64,000 nt of DNA from Paramyrothecium sp. XJ0827 (lineage: Eukaryota; Ascomycota; Sordariomycetes; Hypocreales; Stachybotryaceae), in NCBI GenBank assembly GCA_020881915.1, contig JAJFPB010000014.1, forward strand, positions 310,001 through 374,000. Direction: 5' to 3'. Under the pieces are notes generated by a model, which was not told the DNA's origin, ran no database searches, and saw only the letters and a program-made list of their open reading frames with translations. Of the stretch, positions 22,154 to 33,861 are shown piece after piece. Every line of letters starts with the position of its first letter. Positions within the stretch are counted from its first letter, which is position 1. The translations under genes and the position numbers were made by a program.

Positions 22154-25100
22154 ATGTTTCAAGATAAACCCGCCACCATCATTAATTCAGCAGAGATGAC
22201 TATGCATTCTGATTCTATATTACCCATCCCACCTTCAAAATCGAAAACAGTCGAACCCATTCGTCGCAAGCCAGTTCCTCGCTCAGGAGCATTCCACAGC
22301 GGTTGGTATCCTTCTCGCTTCGGCCGAGGGTGTAGCTAAATCATTTAGACTCCCAAATTGATTTTGATACAAACAGAGGATCACATACTCCAATTGCAGA
22401 TGCTATTGCCACAAGTCCGGATCATCTCTCGGCCAAACCAAATAGCTTCTCCGAGTCATGCTCAACATCGCCACTCGAGGTGAGCGAAGAAGGGCGGCTT
22501 GACTGCTTATCGAACACGTCTTCAATGTACATTCTCGAGCAGAGTGATGGTCAAATTCACATCAGCGGGTGTGGAGACGAGTCATCTCCTACCTCTGCGG
22601 CCCACAAACTGTCTGATGAGTCAAGCCACACAAATGTTGAGTGCTCGAATCGATACAAGAGCCCTTTGTGGCTGTCAAAGGTAGTTTTGGCAGCCTTTGC
22701 CACGGGCTTCGTCTCGATGCTGCTAGCAACAGCTTTGTTGTATCACTTCTCTGAAGAATCCCATGGTATTGCTACCCAGGACCAGAAGTTCTATTACACC
22801 TGGAAATACGGCCCAACCGCACGTGAGCTCATCCTAGTTTTGATGCAGTCTCATAACAGGAGAGGTGGCTGACTCTTATAAGTGCTTCTCATGGTGAAGG
22901 CACTTTGGCAACAGGTCGATCACGCCATTAAAATCTCGCTACCTTGGAAGGAGCTTCAAAGAGGACCCAGTTCAGCTGAGAGGGCTTTACGACTAGACTA
23001 TATTTCGCCATTGCTTCCGATAAGCCTGTGGACGGCACTAAAGAATCGACATTGGGCAGTGGTGCTATCGGTACTCGGCCAAGTTTTGATTATTGTCACC
23101 GTTTGTATATCAGTCTTCCAGAAATCTGATCCGTGAAAGCTAATATGATCTTTAGATGGCCTTGTCTACTGGATTGCTCGTTCTTAAGCCAACAGAGATC
23201 ACAAGCCACCGGACCGATTTTCAAAAACTGAACTCAAGTTAATCGACGACATCGCTCGAAGTCCAGAGTGGGCGCCAAGCGGATCGGCAGCGCAGCTCTA
23301 TTATGGCATACATGTCCACAACCTTACTTACAAGTCTGGAACATCGGATGATATTGCTGTTCCTGATATTGAAATTCCAAATATACCTTTCGAGATACTC
23401 AACTATACTCTCAGAACTGAGGCATTAAAGGTTGACCTCGACTGCGAAGTTTTGCCCAACACCACCCGCAAAACTCGGTTGCATCTTGACACTGAGGCCA
23501 TGAGCTACCGCTATCTCACAGATGTTGACACATTTGGATGTGCACTTAAAGACGTGCCTATCGCGAGTGGAGGCTCAACAAGCTTGGACAACATTCCCCC
23601 AGGTCCTCCAAACTGGTATGAGACAGATTTCCGATGGTACATATGCAATACCGGTAACACATCTCCGCATGATGGTTACTTCGGTCATCATGGTGATCTT
23701 TGGGGAACTGTTCGCGCGCACAGCACCAACAATGACCTCCGGCTTTTCCTATCAGTAACCGAATTCAAATCTGAACCACGGAACAGCACACTGCAGTCGT
23801 ACGGAATTAGCCAAAGTTTAAACAAAGTCACAGCTATATTATGCAAACCTTCCTACTATATTAGCGAGCTTGAAATCCAAAAGCCGAACCCCAGCAACGG
23901 GTCCGTGCAAGTATTGCCTTCCAGGGATTTAGCACAACCGGCACGACAACTCCAAGGGCTTTCAAACGACACACTTGGTATGGCCGTATGGGTGGCAACT
24001 AGTTCTTTTGCTATTCAACAAATCACTGGAAGCAAAAGAGGGTTTCTCACGCTTATGGCTTCGAAATGTGGTTTTCCGTCTGTTGCACCGTTCTTAGACT
24101 CTGACCTGCTAATCAGGACGACATCAGATGTCTTCAAGGGCGTAGCTACACAGCTTCTAAAGCAGGTGGCCTTTCAACCTGTAAGCCAGAATATCACAGG
24201 ATCTATAGCATACACGGCTCATAGGATAAGGGTTACATTACCTTCGGCGGTTATTATGTGCATTTCATTTGGCATATTAACTATCCTTTCGATAAGTATC
24301 ATCTTTATCCGTCCGGACTTAGACACACCTATTGCACCAAACTCTATAGCATCAATCGCTATACTGCTTTCAAACACCCAAGACAATCAGGCTGTCGCCA
24401 GTATAGAGCCTTTATACCTTGATGGAATTCACGAATCGTCAAAAGAGGACATTGGTCACCCAAAGGAAACAAAGATGACAAGGTTCCCAATCAATCTTAG
24501 AACGCAAATTCGGAAAAACAAACACAAATCCCCGCAATTCCGCGGTGAGGGCTCACTTAGGGCCTCATGGTGGCGTCCCTCAGCAGGCACATATTGGTAC
24601 TTCGCTCTTATCACGACCTTGCCGTTTGCATTCATCGCCACCCTCGAGATTTTCCAACATTTATCAAATAACAACGGAGGCATTATCTCCCTGGATTCAC
24701 ATACTCAATTGATATTTACCAACTATGTCCCTACAATTGCAGCGCTCATTGTAGCAGCTTTGTACTCCAGTCTCGAGTTCATGTCCAAGTTATTTATGCC
24801 TTTTATTGCCCTTAAGCAAGGTGCTACACTGGCTCAGTCTCTTAATCTCGACCTTATTGGAAAGTTATCTCCAATCGCGGCATACTGGTCCTATAGGTCC
24901 CGGCACTATGCGGTTATTATTGCACTATTAGGCGGGTTCCTTGGTGGATTCTTAACGATTGTTACGTCAAGCCTATATACAGCTACCGACATACCACAAT
25001 CTAAGAATATCACCATTCTTCAAAAAGATACTTTCGATTTCAGTATCATCGAACCTAATCCTGGAAGTGGTGCTGCTGAGATAGCATCCTTGATTGAATT

Positions 25101-26439
25101 CCAAGGTCTTGACTATCCCAAGTGGACATATGAAGACCTTGTGTTTCATCGCTTCGATCCGTCTTCTCTATCACTGGATGAATTACCAGAGAATGCAACA
25201 CTTACTCTCGAAGTCCCTGCTATTCGCCCGAAATTAAATTGTACAGAGGTGAAAACCGTATCCAAGCCTGCCTTCAGCAAGCCTGTTGCTTCTGTCAACG
25301 CATCGCTATTCTTTGAGTTGGAACTGGCCACGAAGCTGGTGCTGAGTGATTGGTGTGAGATTCCTTTGATTGGGAATGGCTCACTTGCAGTAGCCCTGAA
25401 TGCGGCCTTTACTGTCCCGATCGATGGAAAGCGTGTTTATATCGGCAGCTCGGGTGTGACGTCCCGGTCCACCCGTGACATCATACGTCCCGACAAAGTG
25501 ATTGATCTCACTGGCCACGGGTGTCCGTCATTTCACGTTACTCTAGGCTCGGCTCGCGTGATAACATCATCGGCAAGATCGATCATAGACAGTGAAAGTA
25601 CCAGTTACGATATCGATTTAAATGTCGGGACGATTATCTGTTACCAGAACTACGAAGAAGTCAAAGCTACGGTCATCCTCAAGCTCCCTAGCTTTGAGTT
25701 TGACCTAACTCATCCGCCCCAACTTGATGAGTCCTCCGCCACACTGCTTAAGAATGAAAATGGCAGTGCCAGATTCGAATTCGGCCTATCGCAACTAGGA
25801 ATCGGTCGAGGCCTAATGAGTGCCGAGGAGAGACCAAAGAAGTTCACTACTAATCAGCCAGTTGCAGCCATGGATGATGATTGGATCCTTGAAGCCAGCA
25901 ATTTTGACTGGTTTATTCGAACTCTCATTCAAAATCGGACCGGCTCGCCGATAGAAGAGCTCGCAGGTCAAGAAAATGCCGCAAACTTATACACCGTAAC
26001 AAATAGGTTCTACAAAAGATTCATGACCCAAGCCATGTCTCTCGACATAAGAACCAACGCCAGCATGAACGAAGCATCTTTGAGTGCATATGATGCTCTC
26101 TTAATAACAGGAGGTACAAAGCGACTACAACAAGATAACTCTTCAAAGTTGGTATTGCAGGTCATGCTGGCTGTTATGATCGTCTGTGCTATAGCTACGA
26201 GGCTCATGTTGCCATTGAGCGAAGTGCTGCCCTGTAATCCGTCCTCAATTATTGGGACAGCATCATTACTTGTCGGTGGATCCTTGATTACAAAAGGAGG
26301 ACCTCCTTCGTCTTGGAGTGGTTCAATTGAAAAGCAAAACGCTGGGAGATTCGGAGAACAAATGTATTTTCTTAAATGGTGGGAAACTACTGATGGCAAG
26401 AGGAGATATGGTATTGATGCTGAAAAGAAGGATGACTGA
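22154..26439 (+). CDS. DUF3433 multi-spanning membrane protein, frame broken near 23220
   Basis: Exons 22154-22301, 22379-22822, 22883-23100 and 23156-26439; the last carries a frame break. The protein is about 1,300 aa. A hydrophilic N-terminus leads to a helix, then the PF11915 (DUF3433) landmarks KYGPTA..., PWKEL, LDYISPL, KNRHWAVVLSVLG and STGLLVLKPTE. A long N-glycosylatable loop, a second DUF3433 copy (TYWYFALITTLPFAFIAT, SRHYAVIIALLGG) and a C-terminal PSSI.GTASLL block follow. The frame reading STGLLVLKPTE meets TAA at 23240-23242, while the frame open to 26439 (FSKTELKLIDD onward) has a TAA at 23185. One missing base near the T4/A5 run at 23218-23227 would reconcile them. Function of the family is unknown. 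The gene is visibly AT-richer than its neighbours. Confidence 0.82.
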
Positions 26440-28660
26440 AAAATTTGAGCATACTACTGACATAACCAGGTTTGACAATATCAAAAAAAGGAAACAGCTA
26501 CATAACGGGTCATTAACAGAATGTATTCTATTCAGATCATTTTATATTATTGCAGCTAGTGAACTTGCTTGTCCCTATGTGAAAAACGATAAATTCAAGT
26601 GCAATCCTCCTTGGACTTATCAACCTTTGTGTTTAACCCTTTGATCTCAAAGTACAGATCATTCACTCAATCACTTGACGTCAGATACAGATAATAGGTC
26701 AGGCGGAACGCGAAACTAAGTATACCCGGACTATTCACGGGATCACAAATATAAAGAACCAACTGTTTCACCTCATACTCCCGCCAAGTCCCGGAGAAAT
26801 ATGCCTTCTAGTGATCCAGTTGGACAATCCACTTCGTAAATGCCGTGTCGCTTAATGGTGATCCACAATACGAAGGAATATCGTGGAAATAGGATGTACC
26901 CCAAACATTTACGCTCACAGCACCGAAGCCAGCTTTGCATCAAACAAAGTACACGCATTTTTAGTTGCAAGCCTACGTATGTGTAAGATTCAGTCCTCAT
27001 ATATTCCATGAAGTTTAAGGACGAAAGTGACAACGCATCCCAGCAGAGCAGACGTTCAGAACGAGCCCTAGTTGCAGTTTAGGCCTTGTCGTCGAACTTT
27101 GATTGAGATATTATGTTTCCAAGATGCTGCAAGCATCAAGCCAGCTGCCTTTAAGAGAATCAAAAGAACGAAAAAATGCAAAATTGAGCCCAAGAATCGA
27201 CAGACCTACTCTTGTGGAACAAGCTCATGTGTAGGGGGTCTTAACGCGTCCCGTAAAGCATTACCGTGTCATCAGGAGAGATCTACTTCACTTGCTGCAG
27301 GCCGAATTGAAGATCCCATGTAGATTGAGTGACCTTTCGTCTTCGCGCAACGGCTTTATATTGCCGTATCTGTGCTACAACATGCCACAAGTTGAAGTGC
27401 AAATACGCCATCTTCGAGATGAAGAACACAAGATAAACAATGATATTCAATTCTGTAATCATATGGACATTCTGAGTCTTGAAGGCCCAACGCGCTCCTA
27501 GTGCAAATGACTGACCTTGATTCAGTTGTGTCTCTAAGTCCATAGGAGCATCAGTCGGTTAATCAATGTTCACCGACGGCTTATAGGATGAAGACACACA
27601 GTTTCGTTCTTAGATCCTAACAAACGCTTATTGGATTGCTCAGCTAAAGGCTCTGGCCTCACAAGTTGACTCAGGACTACTTTGCTCATAGTTCAAATGG
27701 CGCTCCAGCAAGTCCTTTGCTGCCCACCAAGGTCTCTATACCCATCGTGGTCTGACTGAGACAATCGGGAATATAGTGGAAGTCATTTTGCAGCCGGGCC
27801 CCGAGCCGAGGGAGTCCCGGAAACGTCACTTGGCGGCCAGTGTCTTGGCGATTGCAATCTTCTTGATGAGCTTGGCAGCTCACTGCTGCAGAAACTTTAT
27901 TTTTTTAACATGAATACCCGCCATTCGTAGCTCGGAGAATCAAGCCCCCTTCAGAACACTGATTCGAAGCCCGTTTAACCTACTCAACGAACCAACTGGA
28001 GCGCCAATAATGATGGAGAATCGGACTCGGAGAAACTGATGGATGCTTGCAAGCGGCGAAATTCTTGGGAAGGTTATCATAAACTGGGCTAAGAGAGATG
28101 CCAAGGAGGAGGAAAGCCGAACAAGCCCCGGGCTATGAACAAAGGTTTTATAATCTATCTCCACCCCTTATATCAAGACCGGAAGAATGGGGTCTTCTTA
28201 GTGTGAAGTAGAGATAGTCAAAAACTATTTGGGTACTGCAAGGTTCTTGGCCAATGTAATGATTCTGGAGAGCCCATACTAATATGACGATGCGGCTTTT
28301 ACTTCAGAGGGGTTCGGGCATGTTATCGGTCACGGCTCCGCAATGCCCCGCAAGCTTAATCCTCCATATCAACTACTATAGTTGTTCAGCCGCTAAAACA
28401 CTTGGTATGGTCTCATCTTTTCTTAATTGGGCAGGTATCTTATCGGCTGTGGCAGCCGAGCCTTGGGTTTACGACACAAATGTCCGGACGTCTGCGGATC
28501 GTCGCTCCGAAGCCGCTCAGTGTCAGTACCCGCTGAATTGGGTTTTCACCGCAAAAGCTGTTCTTATTTCTTGTTGAGTCGTCTTCAAGCCTTGCCTCTG
28601 GCCTTCATCTCAACTACCGAATCTTCTGATTGTATTCGAGTCCGCATTCTTAGACCGACG
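26440..28660. other. 2.2 kb AT-rich spacer, possible decayed sequence
   Basis: Only short frames without recognisable domains. Contains one copy of a dispersed repeat (27075-27131). An 86-codon minus-strand frame at 27283-27543 has no recognisable domain. 28000-28660 is upstream of the carboxypeptidase gene. Confidence 0.5.
27075..27131 (+). repeat. Dispersed repeat, copy A
   Basis: A 57-nt stretch starting cagtttaggcctt and ending tttccaagatgctgca matches 33735-33791 without gaps, at roughly 80% identity by eye. A weaker second block (around 27301-27329, sharing agatccca) also has a counterpart right after copy B, suggesting a longer decayed element with an indel. Confidence 0.6.
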
Positions 28661-30375
28661 ATGAAGTACAGCACCTCTCTTCTGCACGCGGCGCTTCTAT
28701 GCGCCCGCGGGGTTCGCGCTCAGAGCGGTGGTCCGCACGGTGGTGTTCCATTCCCCAAGCTTGGGTGGAATCATCAGCCTGTCGACCAGGATGATGAGGC
28801 AATCGCCAGGAACTTCCCCGATGTAGACATTGAGCTCCTGTCTCCTGCATTCATCAACACGGAAGGCATCCGGCCTGGCTTCGACAATGGCACGGCCAAT
28901 CCGACCTATCAAAAGGACATGGGTAGGTCCTTACTTACCTCTGTCTTCAACATCAGTCGAACTAAGCCCGTTTCTTAGAACACTTCCTCCAGACTCTGGC
29001 TTTGCGCAACGACTGGATGAACTACGACGTGCCGGACTTCCTGTCAGAGGAAGGCCGCCCACTGCCCTTCCTATACCTCACCAGTCAGGACCAGAATCAC
29101 CGGGAAAACTCAACCAAGCTCCGTGTATACATCCAAGGCGCGATTCATGGGAACGAGCCGTCCGCCGACCAGGGCATCATGGCCCTCCTCGGAAAAATGG
29201 ATGCCAATGCCACTTGGACTGCCAATATCCTTGAAAAAATGGATATCCTCGTCCTCACGCGCTACAACCCCGACGGCGTCAACTACTTCCAGCGCGAGCT
29301 CGCTTCCAACCTTGATCCTAATCGTGAGCATATCAAGCTCGTCAAGGAGCAGTCGAGGAACTTGAAGCGCAAGATCAGCGCTTTCCAGCCGCATATTGCC
29401 CTCGACGTGCACGAGTTTGCTGCTCACAATATCTACGGGGGTGTCTACCGCCATGGTCTGGACGTCATGTTGGCAACAGGGGGTGATCTCAACACGCACC
29501 AGGACATCCGCAATCTCACCGAGACCCTTTTCAGGTCTACAATGGAGGAAGATCTCGAGGCCTACGGCATACGAGCTGGTCCTTACGTCCTTGGCGATAC
29601 CAGCGACGAAGTTGGCTCTCCGATCCTCTTCGAAGAAAGTATCACCAGCCCTGCCAGTGGCACCAACGCCGCCGGCCTTGCGCAAACTGTCTCCATTCTC
29701 CTTGAGACCCGAGGCCAATTCCTCGCCAGTCAGCATTACCAGCGCCGTGTCGCGTCCCAGCTCATTATGCTCGAGTCGGTTCTCAACATCGCCTACGAAA
29801 ACGCGGACCACGTGCGTAGGACCATTGAGACTGCTATTGAGGACTTCATCTCCAGCGATGACGACATCGTGCTATCCGACGAACCCGTCGCCACTAACCG
29901 AACATTTCCTTTGGTTGATATTCGCAATGGCACTTTAAAGGATGTGGAGGTTGGTTTCATGAGCACCTCGCCCACGAGACCAGTGGATACCCGCGCCCGC
30001 CCCGAGGCCTACCTGATCCCTCGTAACTGGTACGAGCTTGCCGACAAGCTGCGCATCATGGGCGTTGAGGTCGAGGAGCTCCGTCATGGATACCGAGGCA
30101 GCGTCTCCGCCTATAACATCACCTCCTCGGAGCTGGGAACTTCTCTCTACGAGGGTGTTGTTCAGAACCATGTCACCGTCGCCCCCGTCGAGAGGGAGAT
30201 TGAACTTCGCCCGGGTAGCTTCCGCGTAAGCACCCGTCAGAAGAACGCTGCGTATGCGTTCATCGCGCTTGAACCCGACCACCCCATGTCGTTTGTCGCA
30301 TTTGGGTTCTTCCCGCTGAACACAGGGTATGAGTATCCTATCTTTAGGGAGGAGCGCAACGTCTCCAACGAGTAG
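28661..30375 (+). CDS. Secreted M14 zinc carboxypeptidase family protein
   Basis: Two exons, 28661-28922 and 28979-30375, 552 aa. A signal peptide (MKYSTSLLHAALLCARGVRA) is followed by an M14 peptidase fold. Zinc ligands are His144 and Glu147 in HGNEP, and His232 in LDVHEF. The substrate-binding NPDG and the DPNR motif sit between them, and the catalytic Glu is at about 330 in LLETRG. All expected active-site residues are present, so an active secreted exopeptidase is likely. The C-terminal 150 residues form an extra domain of unknown role. Specificity cannot be read from sequence. Isolated gene with its own 5' region; the nearest gene is over 1.5 kb away. Confidence 0.9.
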
Positions 30376-31975
30376 AAGCAACTGGTGTTGAACCGCAGGG
30401 GTTTTGTGTTTGTTTATTGCTGATTCTGCTGCTACTCTCGGCCTTCTGGTGTGGTTTTTCTTTACTCAAAGTACCAAATATTTTCAAGGCTTATGCATGC
30501 TTTTTAAGCTGCTGAAAGCTAGTAGGCCCTTCATCTGGGTTCGATGCCTCAGGTTTAATAATAAATATAATTGGAGATATGAGTGTAAGATTGAGTCCAG
30601 TGGAAGTTGTGGAAAGGATTGCGTTGGGAGTGATGGGCCAAGGGATAGTTGTTATAATCGTTATTATAAGTGAAGTGTTGGTCTATTGAAGGGTTAAGGA
30701 TTAGTTTGTGTGTAGGTGTTTGTAGTAGTGGTGGTGGTTTTGTTTGCCGAACCATTGCTCGCTTCCAAAGTTGCACACCTCTAGAGACTATTTTCAGCCT
30801 TGGATTGTAAGCTAAGAGGGCTTCAGTTGTTATAACAGGAAATTCTATTACATTTAATACAGCAAGGCAGTTTTAGCTTCGTGTGATTTAGTGATTAGTA
30901 CGAAGAATTTATTAAGATCAGTTGAATATAACATCAGGCAAGTCTCGTAATGCCAGCTTTACATGGAATCAGCACTCTCTATTTACGAAGATTACATCTG
31001 AAACATTTAAGGATGGAAATAAGTGAATAAGGGAGTTCTCAGGCATTCAAAAAGTTTAGGAGAAACTAGATCAGGCAGGATCCACTGTCTTTTAAATCCA
31101 GTCTCAACCTCCTTTGGTTGCCCAATCCTCAATCGTGTCTTATGAATCCGTCACCGACCCCTGGCATGATTTTGTTCGCCTTCAGCATCTCGATCGTAGT
31201 TTCTTTGTTGTTGCCAAAACCACTCCAGATAGTACCTTCTTCGATCGCTCTTGCGCCTGCAGCTCGATACGATGTATGGCATTGGCTGTTGGGACTTTTG
31301 CAAGGAGCCAGTCCAGGTGTCGTTCCACCGCATCATCGTTACACACCATTAATCGAGTCTGATAGGATCTAGTCGTCTCGATGAGACTTTGGTAGGGTAG
31401 TGCGTCCAACCCCTGTGCTGATGTTTGCAAATGCCCATTTCGTTGGCCTTCCTCTCCCTACGCTCCGAGTTTTCCATCTCACGCATTTTGACCACTTCGG
31501 CTGCTCTAACAACCCGATCCTCGGCTTATAGTGCATTCTGTCATGAATCCACCTATAGAAGCTTGGAGCCGATACAGCTGTCTGGACGGTGAGGTGCCAC
31601 TGCGATATCGTCTTTGTGAATGCCATTTGTGCTCCTACGTACGATCCTTGGTCGGGGAACTATCATTAAGCTCAGTGGGAACGGGACTTGCGTCGCCGAG
31701 GTAATATGATAATTGGTGAAGATATCCATCTCCCTTCGGAACGTGCCCTTAATTCTAAGTGCGGATAACGTCACCTGCATTTGTCAGCGCTTGAAAATGG
31801 AGGTGATAAAGATAATCCGATTGGCTAGCCGTTCGTAGCTTCGAGGGTTATTGCTACTCCAATTCTCCAAGCCACAAGCACGTTCACAAAAGTCCGCGAT
31901 CGGAGAGTAAATCTTCACAACGATTCCCTCCAACCCAACATACATACGGCAAGAGTTATTCATCAGTGACGAATC
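30376..31975. other. 1.6 kb spacer with GT-rich low-complexity stretch
   Basis: 30540-30745 is dominated by T/G/A with short purine-pyrimidine runs (for example gtagtagtggtggtgg near 30721). Frames of 60-90 codons at 31114-31780 on both strands lack domains. No RNA gene seen. Confidence 0.55.
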
Positions 31976-33210
31976 ATGGCCACTCCCACGTATCAGCTGA
32001 AACCCAGTGGTGACAAATTTCCCCGGGTAGGATTCGGTCTCTGGAAGGTATTTCACGCCGCTCCACTATGGTCTCGGCATTGAGTGACTTCTGATAGGTC
32101 CCGACTGAGTCCACTGCCGATGTTGTCTACTCCGCCATTGTGAATGGCTACAGGCACTTTGACGCTGCCTGCGACTATGGTGGGTTCAGTGAAGTCTCAA
32201 TTATGCCGATTCAGCCTTTTTAACACCTAATGGTTAGGGAACGAAAAAGAGGCTGGAGAGGGGATCCGTCGCGCCGTAGATGCAGGCATTGTCACTCGAG
32301 ATGAGCTCTTCATAACCACCAAGCTCTGGTGCACGTTCCATTCAAGGTAGGTGACTTGCCTCTCACAGTACACTGACACTAATGAGCAATAGGGAACACG
32401 TGCAACTTGCTGCAGAACGACAGCTTGAAGATTTCGGGCTGGAGTATTTCGATCTCTACATGATTCACTTTCCAATACCCTTGGAATTCGTTGATCCCGC
32501 GTCTCGATACCCTCCGGGCTGGTCGGCTTATGCTGACAAGTGGGAATCAAAACCCGTCAGTACCCCTCTGTCCGTCACCTGGGCTGCAATGGAGCAGCTA
32601 GTCGATGCCGGCCTCGTCAAGAATCTCGGCGTTTGCAACTTCCAAGGAAGTCTTCTTCTTGATCTGAAGCGCTCAGCGCGTATTCCTCCCTCTGTGCTCC
32701 AGATTGAGTATCATCCCTATTTGGTCCAGGACACACTTATCTCCCTTTGCAACGACCTGGATATCGTGGTCACTGCATATTCAAGCTTTGGGCCTACGAG
32801 CTATAGAGACATTGGCTCTGCCAAGGCCGGAGACACACCTCTCCTCTTGGAAAATGACACAATCGTTAGCCTGGCTGAAAAACACAAGAAGAGTCCCGCC
32901 CAGGTCCTTCTTCGCTGGGCTACTCAAAAGTACGCTCCCAAACTCCTCATGCATGTTTTGAAACTGATGCACCGAACAGGGGCCTTGTTGTGATTCCCAA
33001 ATCCGCCACGGAACCACGACAAAGGGAGAACTTGGATATATTCTCGTTCGACCTCTCGACAGACGATGTTCAACAAGTTGATTCTCTCCATCAGGAACTT
33101 CGTTTCAATGATCCGGTAAGTTCTCCTATTGATTTGAAGCAGCGAATTAGCCGTGTTGACGGGTTCACGAGGGGGAATATCTCAACCCTCCTCAGCGTAT
33201 CTTTGCTTGA
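31976..33210 (+). CDS. xyl1: D-xylose reductase (aldo/keto reductase AKR2 family)
   Basis: Six exons: 31976-32047, 32098-32179, 32238-32346, 32393-32929, 32980-33115 and 33196-33210, giving 316 aa, close to the 320 aa typical of fungal xylose reductases. It reduces xylose to xylitol with NAD(P)H in the cytosol, the first step of pentose catabolism. The AKR tetrad is visible: Asp in HFDAACDY, Tyr in DYGNE, Lys in TTKLW, His in MIHFP. NPADVH-type diagnostics are [13 protein letters not shown] and VIPKS (coenzyme phosphate contact). The last exon is only 15 nt and encodes RIFA plus stop, completing the conserved FNDP..(F/Y)A end. Other aldose-reductase activities (L-arabinose, D-galactose) are possible. 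The symbol is given by homology. Confidence 0.9.
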
Positions 33211-33861
33211 TACAGGCAGGTACACTGGCCAGCGTCCAGTGACACAGGTATCATGTCCACAGACGATTCAAATTTCCACATTACGGGCCTTTATCTAATC
33301 ATGAAAGTCTTCATGGGATACACGGCTCAAAAAATAGTAGCATGGCATTCAACACCATACATGCTTCGTGTGAAAAGTTACTGCTTATATATGACAATTT
33401 ACATTTCCTTTCCCATTTACGGCTATGCCTTTCAACAGTTATTAAAGTGTAATGAGAAGCCGCCTTCAGCCGAGTATAGCCACTTATTAAGACAATTAAC
33501 AGCTGCCTGGTTGTTCTCTCCACCTGCAGAGCTGATGCGTGTGACTGCTCCTGTGGGGGCTACTACCTCACCACTCAGGTTGTGACAAGGTGTTCCTTCA
33601 ATTTCTTGGCTAGCACCAGTGTCTGATCCTTTCTCTGCTAATGATCTTGTCGTGCAAGAATAATTGCCATCGGCAGGATTGACAGGGGTTCAGTACGACG
33701 ACTTGTCTAATGTTATAACTAAGCTGAATAATAACAGTTTAGGCCTTTACGTCATACTTTAATTTCCATATTATCTTTCCAAGATGCTGCACGGATCTAG
33801 GCCGTGACTCGAGATCCCACGTGCGATTACGAAAGTGCACCGAAAACTTCCATGGCTCCTT
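33211..33861. other. Convergent intergenic region with dispersed repeat
   Basis: Separates the ends of the xylose reductase and tyrosinase genes. A 110-codon plus frame (33253-33585) is not supported by any domain. Holds repeat copy B. Confidence 0.55.
33735..33791 (+). repeat. Dispersed repeat, copy B
   Basis: Same 57-nt unit as at 27075-27131, in the same orientation, followed by gccgtgactcgagatccca, which resembles gccgaattgaagatccca found about 170 bases after copy A. Only two copies recognised in this window. Confidence 0.6.

Noticed and set aside
23101..23205. A longer intron that would keep the DUF3433 gene in frame
   Set aside because: It would remove the conserved STGLLVLKPTE helix segment; a one-base error or mutation is the simpler explanation, though transcript data could reverse this.
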